From the NCBI GenBank assembly GCA_964630755.1, contig CAZVYS010000021.1:1-15252 (forward strand): a stretch of 15,252 bases of DNA, in the 5' to 3' direction. A program made the position numbers and the translations under genes. Below the pieces are notes generated by a model that ran no database searches, was not told where the DNA came from, and worked only from the letters and a program-made list of their open reading frames with translations. Within the stretch, counting starts at the first letter, position 1. Every line of letters begins with the position of its first letter. Shown here piece by piece: positions 1 through 6,973 of the stretch. The stretch comes from CAZVYS01 sp964630755 (GTDB lineage: Bacteria > Patescibacteriota > Microgenomatia > UBA1400 > CG1-02-47-37).

Positions 1-18
1 GTCCTTGTATGGAGATTT

Positions 19-759
19 TCATAGTTTTAGATCCTTTTCAATGCTGAGTAGAGTGGATTTTAATTTTTTCAGCATTTTTTGAGAATAAGGGTTAAATTTA
101 AACATATCATTGAATAATTGCCAAGTGTCTTTTTTAACTAGATAGTGGCTGGTAAGAAGATGCTTGACAGCCAAAGTGTCAATTTTGGTTGGCTTGAGAT
201 CTAGTTTTGTGTTAATTTGGCCAAATAGATGAGCAATGGCTTGAGACTTTGCTAAGAGTTTGTCGTGTTTTACTGGTGATATAATAATTACTTTTTGGCC
301 TAGTTTCTCTAGTCCTTTTTTAAGAATGATTAATTGTGATTTTGATAGGCGGATAGGGTAAAGTACAGTGGTTAAATCTTTTAAACTACGTTTAGCACTT
401 TCTGGTCCCCACATTGGGTGAGAAGCTAAGATATTAACATTTTTTGGCAGATGCTTTTTCATTATTTTAACTGGGTGAGTTTTAACACTGCAGACGTCAA
501 TAACTAAAGTATTAGGTTTTAACATTGGTGATATTTTTTTAATGACTAACTCGAATTTAGAGATTGGCACGCAAGGAGTAACTATTTGTGCTTGGCAAGC
601 TTTTTTTAGACTTACTTGCTTGATGTTTTGAGGGAGAATTAAGTTTGGTTGTCGACTAGAGACTAGTATTTTTACCTGAGGCAAGTGGATTAGTAAATAC
701 TTGGTTAGAATTTTTGCAAATCGACCCCAGCCGATAATGCCGATGGTTAGTAATTTCAT
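19..759 (-). CDS. tyrA: Prephenate/arogenate dehydrogenase (TyrA family)
   Basis: A 246-residue NAD(P)-dependent dehydrogenase of the TyrA family, which oxidatively decarboxylates prephenate (or arogenate) on the way to tyrosine in the cytoplasm. The N-terminus has a Rossmann nucleotide-binding loop (GIIGWGRF, about residues 7-14). The family signature SHPMWGPES lies at 113-121, and a QAIAH motif at 173-177 matches the conserved helix carrying a family His. There is no ACT or other regulatory domain, so it is a minimal form. Its ATG overlaps the stop of the upstream chorismate mutase reading frame by four bases (ATGA, 756-759), which implies translational coupling. It is the last visible gene of the attenuator-controlled aromatic operon. 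The choice between prephenate and arogenate as substrate cannot be made by eye; the GxGxxG segment looks closer to arogenate dehydrogenases. Confidence 0.88.
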   Translation of the reverse strand: MKLLTIGIIGWGRFAKILTKYLLIHLPQVKILVSSRQPNLILPQNIKQVSLKKACQAQIVTPCVPISKFELVIKKISPMLKPNTLVIDVCSVKTHPVKIMKKHLPKNVNILASHPMWGPESAKRSLKDLTTVLYPIRLSKSQLIILKKGLEKLGQKVIIISPVKHDKLLAKSQAIAHLFGQINTKLDLKPTKIDTLAVKHLLTSHYLVKKDTWQLFNDMFKFNPYSQKMLKKLKSTLLSIEKDLKL

Positions 760-989
760 TGAATTAACTTCCTTTGATTAATTTTAGACTGATTTATTAT
801 TAACTCAAAAAATGATTTAACAAAATCTGGATCAAGATTGAGGATTTTAGCTTGAGCTTGTTTTGAGTTTAAGATCTCTTGTTCTCTATCGGGATGAAAA
901 ATAGGAATGTTTTGGCGTTTTTTATATTCAGCTATCCATGATACGATTTCCCCCCCCTTTTTGTAATAGCTCAAGAAGTCGTGTGTCAA
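756..989 (-). CDS. Chorismate mutase (AroQ type), main part, out of frame with DAHP synthase
   Basis: This frame carries most of an AroQ chorismate mutase helical domain: EIVSWIAEYKK, then PIFHPDREQEIL (the usual position of the active-site Lys and Arg-Glu residues), then FVKSFFELIINQSK. AroQ converts chorismate to prephenate, the substrate of the next gene. The first helix (LDSLRLEINSVDTRLLELLQK) is encoded in the preceding frame at the end of the DAHP synthase gene. The two frames meet at a run of eight G on the coding strand (950-957); seven G would give one continuous fusion protein. The first dozen residues of this frame (from 989) are therefore probably not a real N-terminus. At the position of E. 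coli AroQ Arg28 the junction reads Gly-Gly in place of Arg-Arg, so a catalytic Arg is missing in the sequence as given. Confidence 0.75.
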   Translation of the reverse strand: MTHDFLSYYKKGGEIVSWIAEYKKRQNIPIFHPDREQEILNSKQAQAKILNLDPDFVKSFFELIINQSKINQRKLIQ

Positions 990-1842
990 CTGAATTTATT
1001 TCTAGCCTTAAGCTATCTAGATTAGGAATTTCTTCATTTTTTGATTGATTAACAATGTCCATTAAATCTTTAAATTCTTCAATGGTGAGTTGTTGTTTGG
1101 CGTCAGTAGTGGCGTTTTTTGGATCGGGATGAACTTCGATCATTAAGCCATCAAAGTCAAAGTTTTTAGCCATTTTAACTACTTTAAATATGTTTTCTAC
1201 ACTACCAGCGATGTGAGATGGATCAAGAATCATGGGAATTCCGGTTTCTTTTTTAACTCTCATAGCCATTTTGAAGTCAGGAATGTTACGAAACCCATCT
1301 GGATTTTCAATTCCGTATGGATCAAATCCTCGGTGGCAAAATAAAACTCGATCTTGAGGAAATTTAGCTCCGTTAATTACATGACTGGCAATTCCTTTCC
1401 AGTGTGATTCGCTTCCCCAGGGTTGATTTTTTATTAAGATCAGAGTTTGTTCGGGTAAATGACCTTTGATAAGTTTAGAAATTTCTGTTTGATCAATATG
1501 ATTTTGATTCCTTGATCCAATCCAAAGAAGCAAAGGTGTGGTTTGTTGTCTTTGATTTAGTATTTCTGCGATTTGAATAACGTGCTCTGGAACAATAACT
1601 TCAGTGGCTATTGGAATATTGTAAGTTATTCCTGCATCTATAAGCCAAGAAATTCCATCTTGTTTGGTGCCGTCAAAAAAATGTCCATTTTTCGGATGGC
1701 TAGTACGTGGTTTAAAAGCACAGCCCCTCAATATTTGAACTTGACCAGATTCAGCTAGTTCTTTAGCTGCTATGTTGATCTGAGTTGGTGATTCAACTGC
1801 ACAGGGGCCGGCTATGTTGATTAGGTTCTCTTTTACTATCAT
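928..1842 (-). CDS. aroF: 3-deoxy-7-phosphoheptulonate (DAHP) synthase with C-terminal chorismate mutase start
   Basis: Type I DAHP synthase of the AroF/KDOPS-like subgroup. It condenses phosphoenolpyruvate and erythrose 4-phosphate, the committed step of aromatic biosynthesis. Visible motifs are GPCAVES near the N-terminus, RGCAFKPRTS (metal-binding Cys plus PEP-binding Lys-Pro-Arg), FCHRGFDPYG, DPSHIAG, and MIEVHPDP...DAKQQL near the barrel's end. The barrel is followed by the first helix of a chorismate mutase, so the native product was probably a DAHPS-CM fusion with a C-terminal mutase, as known in Porphyromonas gingivalis. The frame exits at the G8 tract and stops soon after. I start at ATG 1842 (MIVKENLIN); an upstream in-frame ATG at 1869 lies in the loop of the attenuator terminator and would translate the terminator. 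No clear Shine-Dalgarno is seen. The symbol is a family label. Confidence 0.88.
   Translation of the reverse strand: MIVKENLINIAGPCAVESPTQINIAAKELAESGQVQILRGCAFKPRTSHPKNGHFFDGTKQDGISWLIDAGITYNIPIATEVIVPEHVIQIAEILNQRQQTTPLLLWIGSRNQNHIDQTEISKLIKGHLPEQTLILIKNQPWGSESHWKGIASHVINGAKFPQDRVLFCHRGFDPYGIENPDGFRNIPDFKMAMRVKKETGIPMILDPSHIAGSVENIFKVVKMAKNFDFDGLMIEVHPDPKNATTDAKQQLTIEEFKDLMDIVNQSKNEEIPNLDSLRLEINSVDTRLLELLQKGGGNRIMDS
950..957 (-). repeat. G8 homopolymer tract at frame break
   Basis: Eight consecutive G on the coding strand, preceded by five A, fall exactly where the DAHP synthase/chorismate mutase reading frame breaks. A one-base loss restores a continuous fusion. It is either an assembly or read error, a real frameshift mutation, or a slippery site or contingency locus. 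Confidence 0.8.
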
Positions 1843-1855
1843 ATTTAAAAAACAC

Positions 1856-1934
1856 AAAAAAACCCTCATGGATTGAGGGCTTGTGTAAATAAAATGTTTA
1901 CTTGGTTAACTTGTTAACACCAACCTCTCAACCC
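1856..1934 (-). terminator. Attenuator (terminator/antiterminator) of the aromatic operon
   Basis: The terminator is a 6-bp GC-rich stem (CCCTCA/TGAGGG, 1874-1879 with 1863-1868, 5-base loop) followed on the minus strand by seven T (1856-1862), directly ahead of the DAHP synthase start. A competing antiterminator is visible: GGGTTGAG (1927-1934) pairs with CTCAATCC (1870-1877) over 8 bp including one G-U, and two more G-C pairs follow beyond a bulged A. The upstream arm lies in leader peptide codons 18-21. A third pairing, ACACC/GGTGT (1942-1946 with 1917-1921) plus CTTAA/TTGAG (1937-1941 with 1927-1931), would block the antiterminator. A ribosome stalled on the Phe/Tyr codons would melt that third pairing and allow read-through. 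Confidence 0.85.
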
Positions 1935-1986
1935 GATTAAGGGTGTAAAAATAACTAAAATAGAATTTAGAGTTTGTGTTTAACAT
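1906..1986 (-). CDS. Phe/Tyr-rich attenuator leader peptide of the aromatic operon
   Basis: A 26-codon frame starting at ATG 1986 and ending with TAA at 1906-1908. Codons 8-14 read FYFSYFY: three Phe and three Tyr codons in seven. This is the expected control region of a ribosome-mediated attenuator sensing charged tRNA-Phe and tRNA-Tyr, the products of the pathway encoded downstream. It resembles E. coli pheL and pheM in logic only, not in sequence. The ATG sits only about one base from the predicted transcription start, with no room for a Shine-Dalgarno, so it would be translated from a leaderless mRNA. The end of the frame overlaps the antiterminator arm, so a ribosome reaching the stop would mask that arm and favour termination. 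Confidence 0.85.
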   Translation of the reverse strand: MLNTNSKFYFSYFYTLNRVERLVLTS

Positions 1987-1993
1987 TATGCGA

Positions 1994-2022
1994 ATAATAC
2001 ATAATGTAATAATATTTGTCAA
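1994..2022 (-). promoter_or_regulatory. Sigma-70-type promoter of the aromatic operon
   Basis: Minus strand: -35 TTGACA (2017-2022), 17-base spacer, -10 TATTAT (1994-1999). This is a near-consensus housekeeping promoter. The start of transcription is expected near 1987, next to the leader peptide ATG at 1986. Confidence 0.85.
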
Positions 2023-2046
2023 ATTCCAGGTTCGTAACCTGGAATT
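2022..2046. terminator. Perfect 11-bp hairpin, probable terminator of the coiled-coil gene
   Basis: Inverted repeat AATTCCAGGTT / AACCTGGAATT with a 3-base loop, starting 16 bases after the stop of the minus-strand gene at 2062. The T tail on the minus strand is short (TTT) and runs into the -35 box of the aromatic promoter. In the plus direction the tail is TTATTTT. It is most likely the terminator of the gene at 2062-2385. Confidence 0.6.
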
Positions 2047-2061
2047 ATTTTCTTAATATGC

Positions 2062-2385
2062 TTATAAATCTACTACAGGAGGGAGTTTGAGAAATTGGTC
2101 GATGCGGTCAACTCTAGAGCGAAGTTCAATTATGTCTCGATCAAATACGTCGATAACAGTATTTAAGTCTCGACGAACTTTTGACATATCACGTTTAATA
2201 GTTGAGATGTCTTTTTTAACAATTTTGAATTCTTTTCGGATTTCTGATCGAAAACCAGTTATTTCTTTTTGAACAATCTTTGGAGTTTGCTCCTGAATAG
2301 CCTTATTAACAATCTTTGGAGTTAGTTTTTGTATGGATTGATTAACAACTTTTGATATTTGGTTTAAATCTGTTTTTGTAAGCAT
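2062..2385 (-). CDS. Small coiled-coil protein of unknown function
   Basis: A 107-residue protein with no recognised catalytic motif. It is charged and heptad-like for most of its length: an N-terminal repeat (KLTPKIVNKAI, then EQTPKIVQKEI, about residues 21-42) is followed by a long Lys/Arg/Asp-rich helix with regular Ile/Val/Phe spacing, and it ends LPPVVDL. There is no signal peptide or membrane segment. Small coiled-coil proteins of this look are frequent in CPR genomes; no function can be assigned. It is divergent from the penicillin-binding protein gene with about 47 bases between them. A TAATAT box at 2395-2400 lies ten bases before its ATG, compatible with a very short 5' leader, but the -35 region is poor. 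The 11-bp hairpin at 2022-2046 probably ends its transcript. Confidence 0.7.
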   Translation of the reverse strand: MLTKTDLNQISKVVNQSIQKLTPKIVNKAIQEQTPKIVQKEITGFRSEIRKEFKIVKKDISTIKRDMSKVRRDLNTVIDVFDRDIIELRSRVDRIDQFLKLPPVVDL

Positions 2386-2432
2386 GTTAAGGTCATATTA
2401 GCATTTTTTAAATTGGTTTGGTAGACTTTAGT

Positions 2433-5054
2433 ATGACTAATTGGAAGCGAACTTGGCGTAGACGAATCATAAAGTTAAAGCAGTTTAAGCAAAAATATAA
2501 GATTAGAAGTAGAGCTGATTTAATAAAATTACTTGCAGTGGTTGGTTTTTTTGGATTGATCGGAGTTAGTTTGGTGGGCACGATTATGTTTGCTTGGTTT
2601 GCCAAGGATTTACCTACTCCAGACAAGGTGGTTAGACGTGAAGGATTTTCAACCAAGATTTATGATCGAGATGAAGAGTTGCTGTATGATGTGTTTGCTG
2701 ACCAAAGAAGAACACCAGTTGAGTTAGAAGAAATTCCAGATAGTTTAAAGCAAGCGACTGTAGCTATTGAAGATAAGAATTTTTATAAACATCAGGGGTT
2801 TGATCCATTAGGTTGGGTTAGGGCGGTTTTTAACACTATTTTTAAGTTTAGAAGATTAGGAGGAGGATCGACTTTAACTCAGCAATTGGTGAAAAATGTA
2901 TTACTGACAAATCAAAGATCGATTTCTAGAAAAATAAAAGAGTTTGTACTTTCGGTTCAGATAGAAAAGAAATATACCAAAGACGAGATTTTAAAGATGT
3001 ATTTGAATGAATCCCCTTATGGTGGAACAGCTTGGGGAGTTCAAGCGGCGGCTGAAACGTATTTTGCTAAAAACGTGAATGAAGTTAATTTAATAGAATC
3101 AGCTGTTTTAGCAGGTCTTCCACAAGCTCCAAGTAGATATTCTCCTTTTATTGGAGATGAATATAAACAAAGAACAAAAGATGTTTTAAGGCGGATGAGA
3201 GAGGATGATTATATCTCAAAAGACGAAGAAAAACAGGCAATTGAGGATCTTGAAAAAATCGAGTTTGCCTCAGAGGGTTCAAGTTTTAAAGCTCCTCATT
3301 TTGTAATGTATGTTAAGCAACAGTTAGTCGAAAGGTATGGTGAGAGAATGGTTGAGCAAGGAGGCTTGAAGGTAACTACAACTTTGGATTGGGAGCTTCA
3401 AAAAGAAGCTCAAGAGATTGTGGGTAAAGAGATAGAAAAAGTAGAATCATTGGATATTGGTAATGGAGCTGCTTTATCTATGGATCCGATCAATGGAGAG
3501 ATTTTAGCTATGGTGGGTTCTAAAGATTATGGTGATGAAGAATATGACGGCAAGGTTAATGTGACTTTAAGTTTAAGGCAACCTGGGTCTTCGATTAAGC
3601 CAGTTAACTATGTAACTGCTTTTCAACAAGGATACACACCGGCAACAATGATTGTTGATGTAGAAACCGAGTTTCCCGGTGGGGCAGATAACCCGATTTA
3701 CAAACCTCGAAATTATGACAATAAAGATCATGGTCCGGTTCAGCTAAGATATGCTTTAGGTAATTCATTAAATATTCCAGCTGTTAAGTTAATGCAGTTA
3801 GTTGGAGTAAAAGAGGTTTTAGAAACGGCTTATAAAATGGGCTTTGGTTCACTCGAGCCAACTAGAGCTAATGTGAATCGATTTGGTTTGTCTTTAGCAT
3901 TAGGCGGCGGTGAAGTTAGGTTAATAGACATGGTGTCAGCTTATTCAAGTTTTGCAAATACAGGCTTAAAAGTTGAACCAATCAGTATTTTAAAAGTTGA
4001 GGATAATAAAGGAAAAGTACTCGAAGAGCATCGACAAGTAAAAGGCCAAAGAGTTTTAGCTGAAGAAGAAGCATGGTTAATTTCTAATATTTTGTCTGAC
4101 AATGATTCAAGGTTAATTACTTTTGGAGCTAATTCGTTTCTGAGGATTCCTGGTCATACAGTTGCAGTTAAAACCGGAACAACAGATGATCTTAGAGATA
4201 ACTGGGCTATTGGTTGGACTCCAGGGGTGATAACCGGTGTTTGGGTAGGTAACAATGACAATACGCCAATGAAAAAAGTAGCTTCTGGAATATCTGGGGC
4301 GACTCCAATATGGAGAAAGATAATGCTTGAGGCTTTGGCTTCTGGACCTGTTAAAGACTGGGCTGTTCCAAAGGGAATAATCGAAAAAGAAATTGATAGT
4401 ATTTCGGGTTTCTCGTCCCACGATGGTTGGCCTTCTCGAAAGGAATATTTTATAAAAGGAACTGAACCAGTGGGTGAAGATCTGATTCACACTAATGTTA
4501 AGGTTTGTAAAGGGCAAGAAGATAAATTGGCAACTGAAGCCATGGTGGCTAGGGGTGATTATGATAAAAAAGAACATATTATTTTAACTGCTACAGATCC
4601 GGCTGGGGGTGGTAAAAATCGTTGGCAAGAAGGTATTGATGCTTGGATTAATAAACAAGGTGACGGGAGATATAAATATCCAAAGGATTATTGTGGAGAA
4701 AATGACGAGATTTACATTGAGATAGAAGACCCTGATGATAAAGCTAAAGTGGATAATGATTTTACTTTTAAAGCTAAAGTAACTAGTGTTAAGGATATTA
4801 AATGGGTAAAGTTTTATGTAGATGGAGACAAGAAAAAAGAGATTTCCAGTAAGCCATATGAATATACTCAGCATTTGGATAAGGGTAGTTATACTTTAAT
4901 GGTAAAAACCGAAGATTCAGATGGTAACGTAGCTGATAGAGAGATTAAGATAGGGGTTGATCAAGAATGGGATTATGAAGAGCCAGATCCTTCCCCTAGT
5001 GCGAGTACGAGTGCTATATTTTCCCCACTAGCTTGGAGCGGTGTTTGGTTTTAA
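2433..5054 (+). CDS. Class A penicillin-binding protein (glycosyltransferase/transpeptidase)
   Basis: A bifunctional peptidoglycan synthase of 873 residues (from ATG 2433) that polymerises and cross-links the cell wall outside the membrane. A basic cytoplasmic N-terminus precedes one membrane segment at about 34-56. The GT51 glycosyltransferase domain follows, with EDKNFYKHQGFD (catalytic Glu) near 113, GGGSTLTQQLVKN near 143 and the ExAxLAGLPQAPS segment near 223. The transpeptidase domain has all three motifs: SSIK (about 386-389), SLN (about 445-447) and KTGT (about 580-583). The C-terminal part (about 720-840) looks like an extracellular Ig-like domain (VKFYVDG...YTLMVKTEDSDGN), then a Pro/Ser-rich tail. 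A TTG 15 bases upstream could extend the frame, but ATG is preferred. The 3' end overlaps the convergent pheT by 41 bases. Confidence 0.93.
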   Translation: MTNWKRTWRRRIIKLKQFKQKYKIRSRADLIKLLAVVGFFGLIGVSLVGTIMFAWFAKDLPTPDKVVRREGFSTKIYDRDEELLYDVFADQRRTPVELEEIPDSLKQATVAIEDKNFYKHQGFDPLGWVRAVFNTIFKFRRLGGGSTLTQQLVKNVLLTNQRSISRKIKEFVLSVQIEKKYTKDEILKMYLNESPYGGTAWGVQAAAETYFAKNVNEVNLIESAVLAGLPQAPSRYSPFIGDEYKQRTKDVLRRMREDDYISKDEEKQAIEDLEKIEFASEGSSFKAPHFVMYVKQQLVERYGERMVEQGGLKVTTTLDWELQKEAQEIVGKEIEKVESLDIGNGAALSMDPINGEILAMVGSKDYGDEEYDGKVNVTLSLRQPGSSIKPVNYVTAFQQGYTPATMIVDVETEFPGGADNPIYKPRNYDNKDHGPVQLRYALGNSLNIPAVKLMQLVGVKEVLETAYKMGFGSLEPTRANVNRFGLSLALGGGEVRLIDMVSAYSSFANTGLKVEPISILKVEDNKGKVLEEHRQVKGQRVLAEEEAWLISNILSDNDSRLITFGANSFLRIPGHTVAVKTGTTDDLRDNWAIGWTPGVITGVWVGNNDNTPMKKVASGISGATPIWRKIMLEALASGPVKDWAVPKGIIEKEIDSISGFSSHDGWPSRKEYFIKGTEPVGEDLIHTNVKVCKGQEDKLATEAMVARGDYDKKEHIILTATDPAGGGKNRWQEGIDAWINKQGDGRYKYPKDYCGENDEIYIEIEDPDDKAKVDNDFTFKAKVTSVKDIKWVKFYVDGDKKKEISSKPYEYTQHLDKGSYTLMVKTEDSDGNVADREIKIGVDQEWDYEEPDPSPSASTSAIFSPLAWSGVWF

Positions 5055-6972
5055 GATTAGTAACAATTTTTCTTCTGATTGGAGCAACTAGTTTATCTGA
5101 CAAAGGTTTTTTTAAAGACTGGTAGGTAATATTAAAAGTGTGATTTTGATGATAGGTTTTGGTAAGCTGAACTTTTGTGATTAGTTTGTGAGTGGATTTG
5201 ATTGTATTTAAAACTTCTCCTAGATAAATTTTTTCTGGTAAAGTGAAAGTTAGATCTTCGATAATAGGTGGATGGTTAGATAAAGGTTGGTACTTAGGGT
5301 AATTGTTAGTTAGTTTAAGAATCGGTTTTAGATCTAATATAGCTATATGAATTTTACCTTCAAGGTCCAACCTTGAAGGTCCTATAGTTCCAAGAAGTTT
5401 GTCTTTAAAGTGGATGGCAGCCTGATTTTTTTGTGGCCTAAACTTGATCGGTAGATGGAGACTAACAAACAACGCTTCAACTATCCCTTTTAGATAAAGA
5501 TAGTCTTTTTTGGTGCTGATAATTAATTGAAGTTTCTCTTCTGGCAAGGCTCGAGTTTTAGGATGATAAGTATTGGTTAGTTCAAAAAAGCTCAAAGTTT
5601 TGGCTGGTTGATTAAGAGCCTTTAAATGAGACGGGATTAAAGAACGCCTTAAGTATTGCCAGTCTTCAGATAAAGCGTTTTTGATTTTTAAGTGGGATTT
5701 GACTGGAAATTCTGACTCAGAGGCCAAACTTTCTGAAATTAGCGAGTTAGTATAGATTTCGTTTAAGCCAAAGCCGGCCAGATGAGTCTTTATTTGGTGC
5801 TCAAGATTGAAATTGTCATCTGGATAGTTGGTGGGGATAGGGGTGGACATGATGGTGCTTGGCAATCGATGATAGCCATAGATTCGAGCTACTTCTTCGA
5901 CAATATCTTCTTCAATATTAATATCTTTTTGTCTAAATGAAGGAATAGAGATAGTATAGTTATCTGAGCTTTCTTGGTATTGATTATCAAAGCCAAGAGA
6001 GGTAAGGATTTTTGAAACTTTAGCTGGAGTGATGTCGATTCCTAGGCGATCTTTGATTAACCGGTGTTTGGTAACCAAAGATTTAGGCTTGGATTTTTCT
6101 GGATAGATGTCGGTGATGTTTGAGGCAATGGTGGCTCCAGTTAAGTCTTGAAGTAGTTTAATCCCTCGTTTTAGAGCAATCATTCCTAGTTCTGGATCAA
6201 CCCATTTTTCATTTAGAGTAGCAGCGACAGTTCTAATGCCTAAGGTCATTGAAGTCTTTCTGATTTGAACAGGGTCGTTGGTTTCTAAAAAGAACAAAAC
6301 ACGCTTGGTTGAGTCAATAACAATGCTATTACTGGTGCCGATAATTCCTGGTAGATCAATAATTCGACCAGTGCCGTCATCGATCACATTATCCCCGCCT
6401 GGCAGAGTGTAAGTTTTATCTTCAAGAGAAGTAATTTTTTCGCCAGCGCGAGAGTGTCTTAGAATTAGTTTTTGAGTTTTAATTCGATCATAGTCAAAGA
6501 CGTGAGTGGGGTGACCAATTTCAGTCATGACATAGTTAGTGATATCAACAGTATTATTTAAAGAACGGATGTCAGCGGCTTTAAGTCGATCTTGAATGTA
6601 TTTTTTTGATGGTCCGAGACTAACATTATCTAGAACAATACCCAAGATACGTTTACAGGTATGATGTTGGTCTTTTATGGTAATCGGTAGAGAGTCTGTG
6701 GGTAGTGTGATTTTTGCTAGTTTTGGAGGGAGAAATTTTGCCTGAATACCAAATTGAGGTAGGATGGCAGCGGCATCGCGAGCAATGCCCATGACTGACA
6801 TCATGTCGACTCGGTTTGAGGTGATCTCAATGTCATAAACATAGTCATCGCCGACTTTTTCAACTGATTCGATTGAAGGTCCACATAAAGATAAATATTC
6901 AGCCAGTTTTTTAGGAGTAGCAGTGGTATCTAAGAATTCTAATAAGTGAGAGTGGGTGATTTTGATATTCAT
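5014..6972 (-). CDS. pheT: Phenylalanyl-tRNA synthetase beta subunit, short form
   Basis: The beta subunit of the alpha2-beta2 enzyme charging tRNA-Phe. The N-terminal segment goes straight from CGPSIESVEKVGDDYVYDIEI to TSNRVDMMSVMGIARDAAAIL, so the OB-fold tRNA-binding domain (B2), normally inserted about 40 residues in, is absent. That explains the 652-residue length against about 800 in E. coli. The B3/B4 editing region, the B5 domain (IEEDIVEEVARIYGYHRLPS), the catalytic-like core, and a C-terminal FDX-ACB-like anticodon-binding domain (from about residue 560) are present. The ATG lies one base after the probable pheS stop. There is no obvious terminator, and the 3' end overlaps the convergent penicillin-binding protein gene. 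I am confident of the family; the missing B2 domain is seen directly. Confidence 0.95.
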   Translation of the reverse strand: MNIKITHSHLLEFLDTTATPKKLAEYLSLCGPSIESVEKVGDDYVYDIEITSNRVDMMSVMGIARDAAAILPQFGIQAKFLPPKLAKITLPTDSLPITIKDQHHTCKRILGIVLDNVSLGPSKKYIQDRLKAADIRSLNNTVDITNYVMTEIGHPTHVFDYDRIKTQKLILRHSRAGEKITSLEDKTYTLPGGDNVIDDGTGRIIDLPGIIGTSNSIVIDSTKRVLFFLETNDPVQIRKTSMTLGIRTVAATLNEKWVDPELGMIALKRGIKLLQDLTGATIASNITDIYPEKSKPKSLVTKHRLIKDRLGIDITPAKVSKILTSLGFDNQYQESSDNYTISIPSFRQKDINIEEDIVEEVARIYGYHRLPSTIMSTPIPTNYPDDNFNLEHQIKTHLAGFGLNEIYTNSLISESLASESEFPVKSHLKIKNALSEDWQYLRRSLIPSHLKALNQPAKTLSFFELTNTYHPKTRALPEEKLQLIISTKKDYLYLKGIVEALFVSLHLPIKFRPQKNQAAIHFKDKLLGTIGPSRLDLEGKIHIAILDLKPILKLTNNYPKYQPLSNHPPIIEDLTFTLPEKIYLGEVLNTIKSTHKLITKVQLTKTYHQNHTFNITYQSLKKPLSDKLVAPIRRKIVTNLKTKHRSKLVGKI

Positions 6973-6973
6973 A

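Noticed and set aside
1573..1758. Plus-strand open frame inside the DAHP synthase gene
   Set aside because: It is antisense to a well-conserved gene, with no motif or start signal. The same applies to other antisense frames at 2087-2272, 2408-2656, 4113-4874, 7424-7882, 8370-8552, 8793-8984 and 9193-9444, and to the same-strand frame at 7346-7552.
1842..1869. Upstream ATG at 1869 as the DAHP synthase start
   Set aside because: It lies in the terminator hairpin loop, and the added residues (MRVFLCFLN) are just terminator T-run translation; the family begins near ATG 1842.
2418..2432. TTG start for the penicillin-binding protein
   Set aside because: ATG at 2433 is nearby and the extra five residues add nothing to the family's N-terminus.
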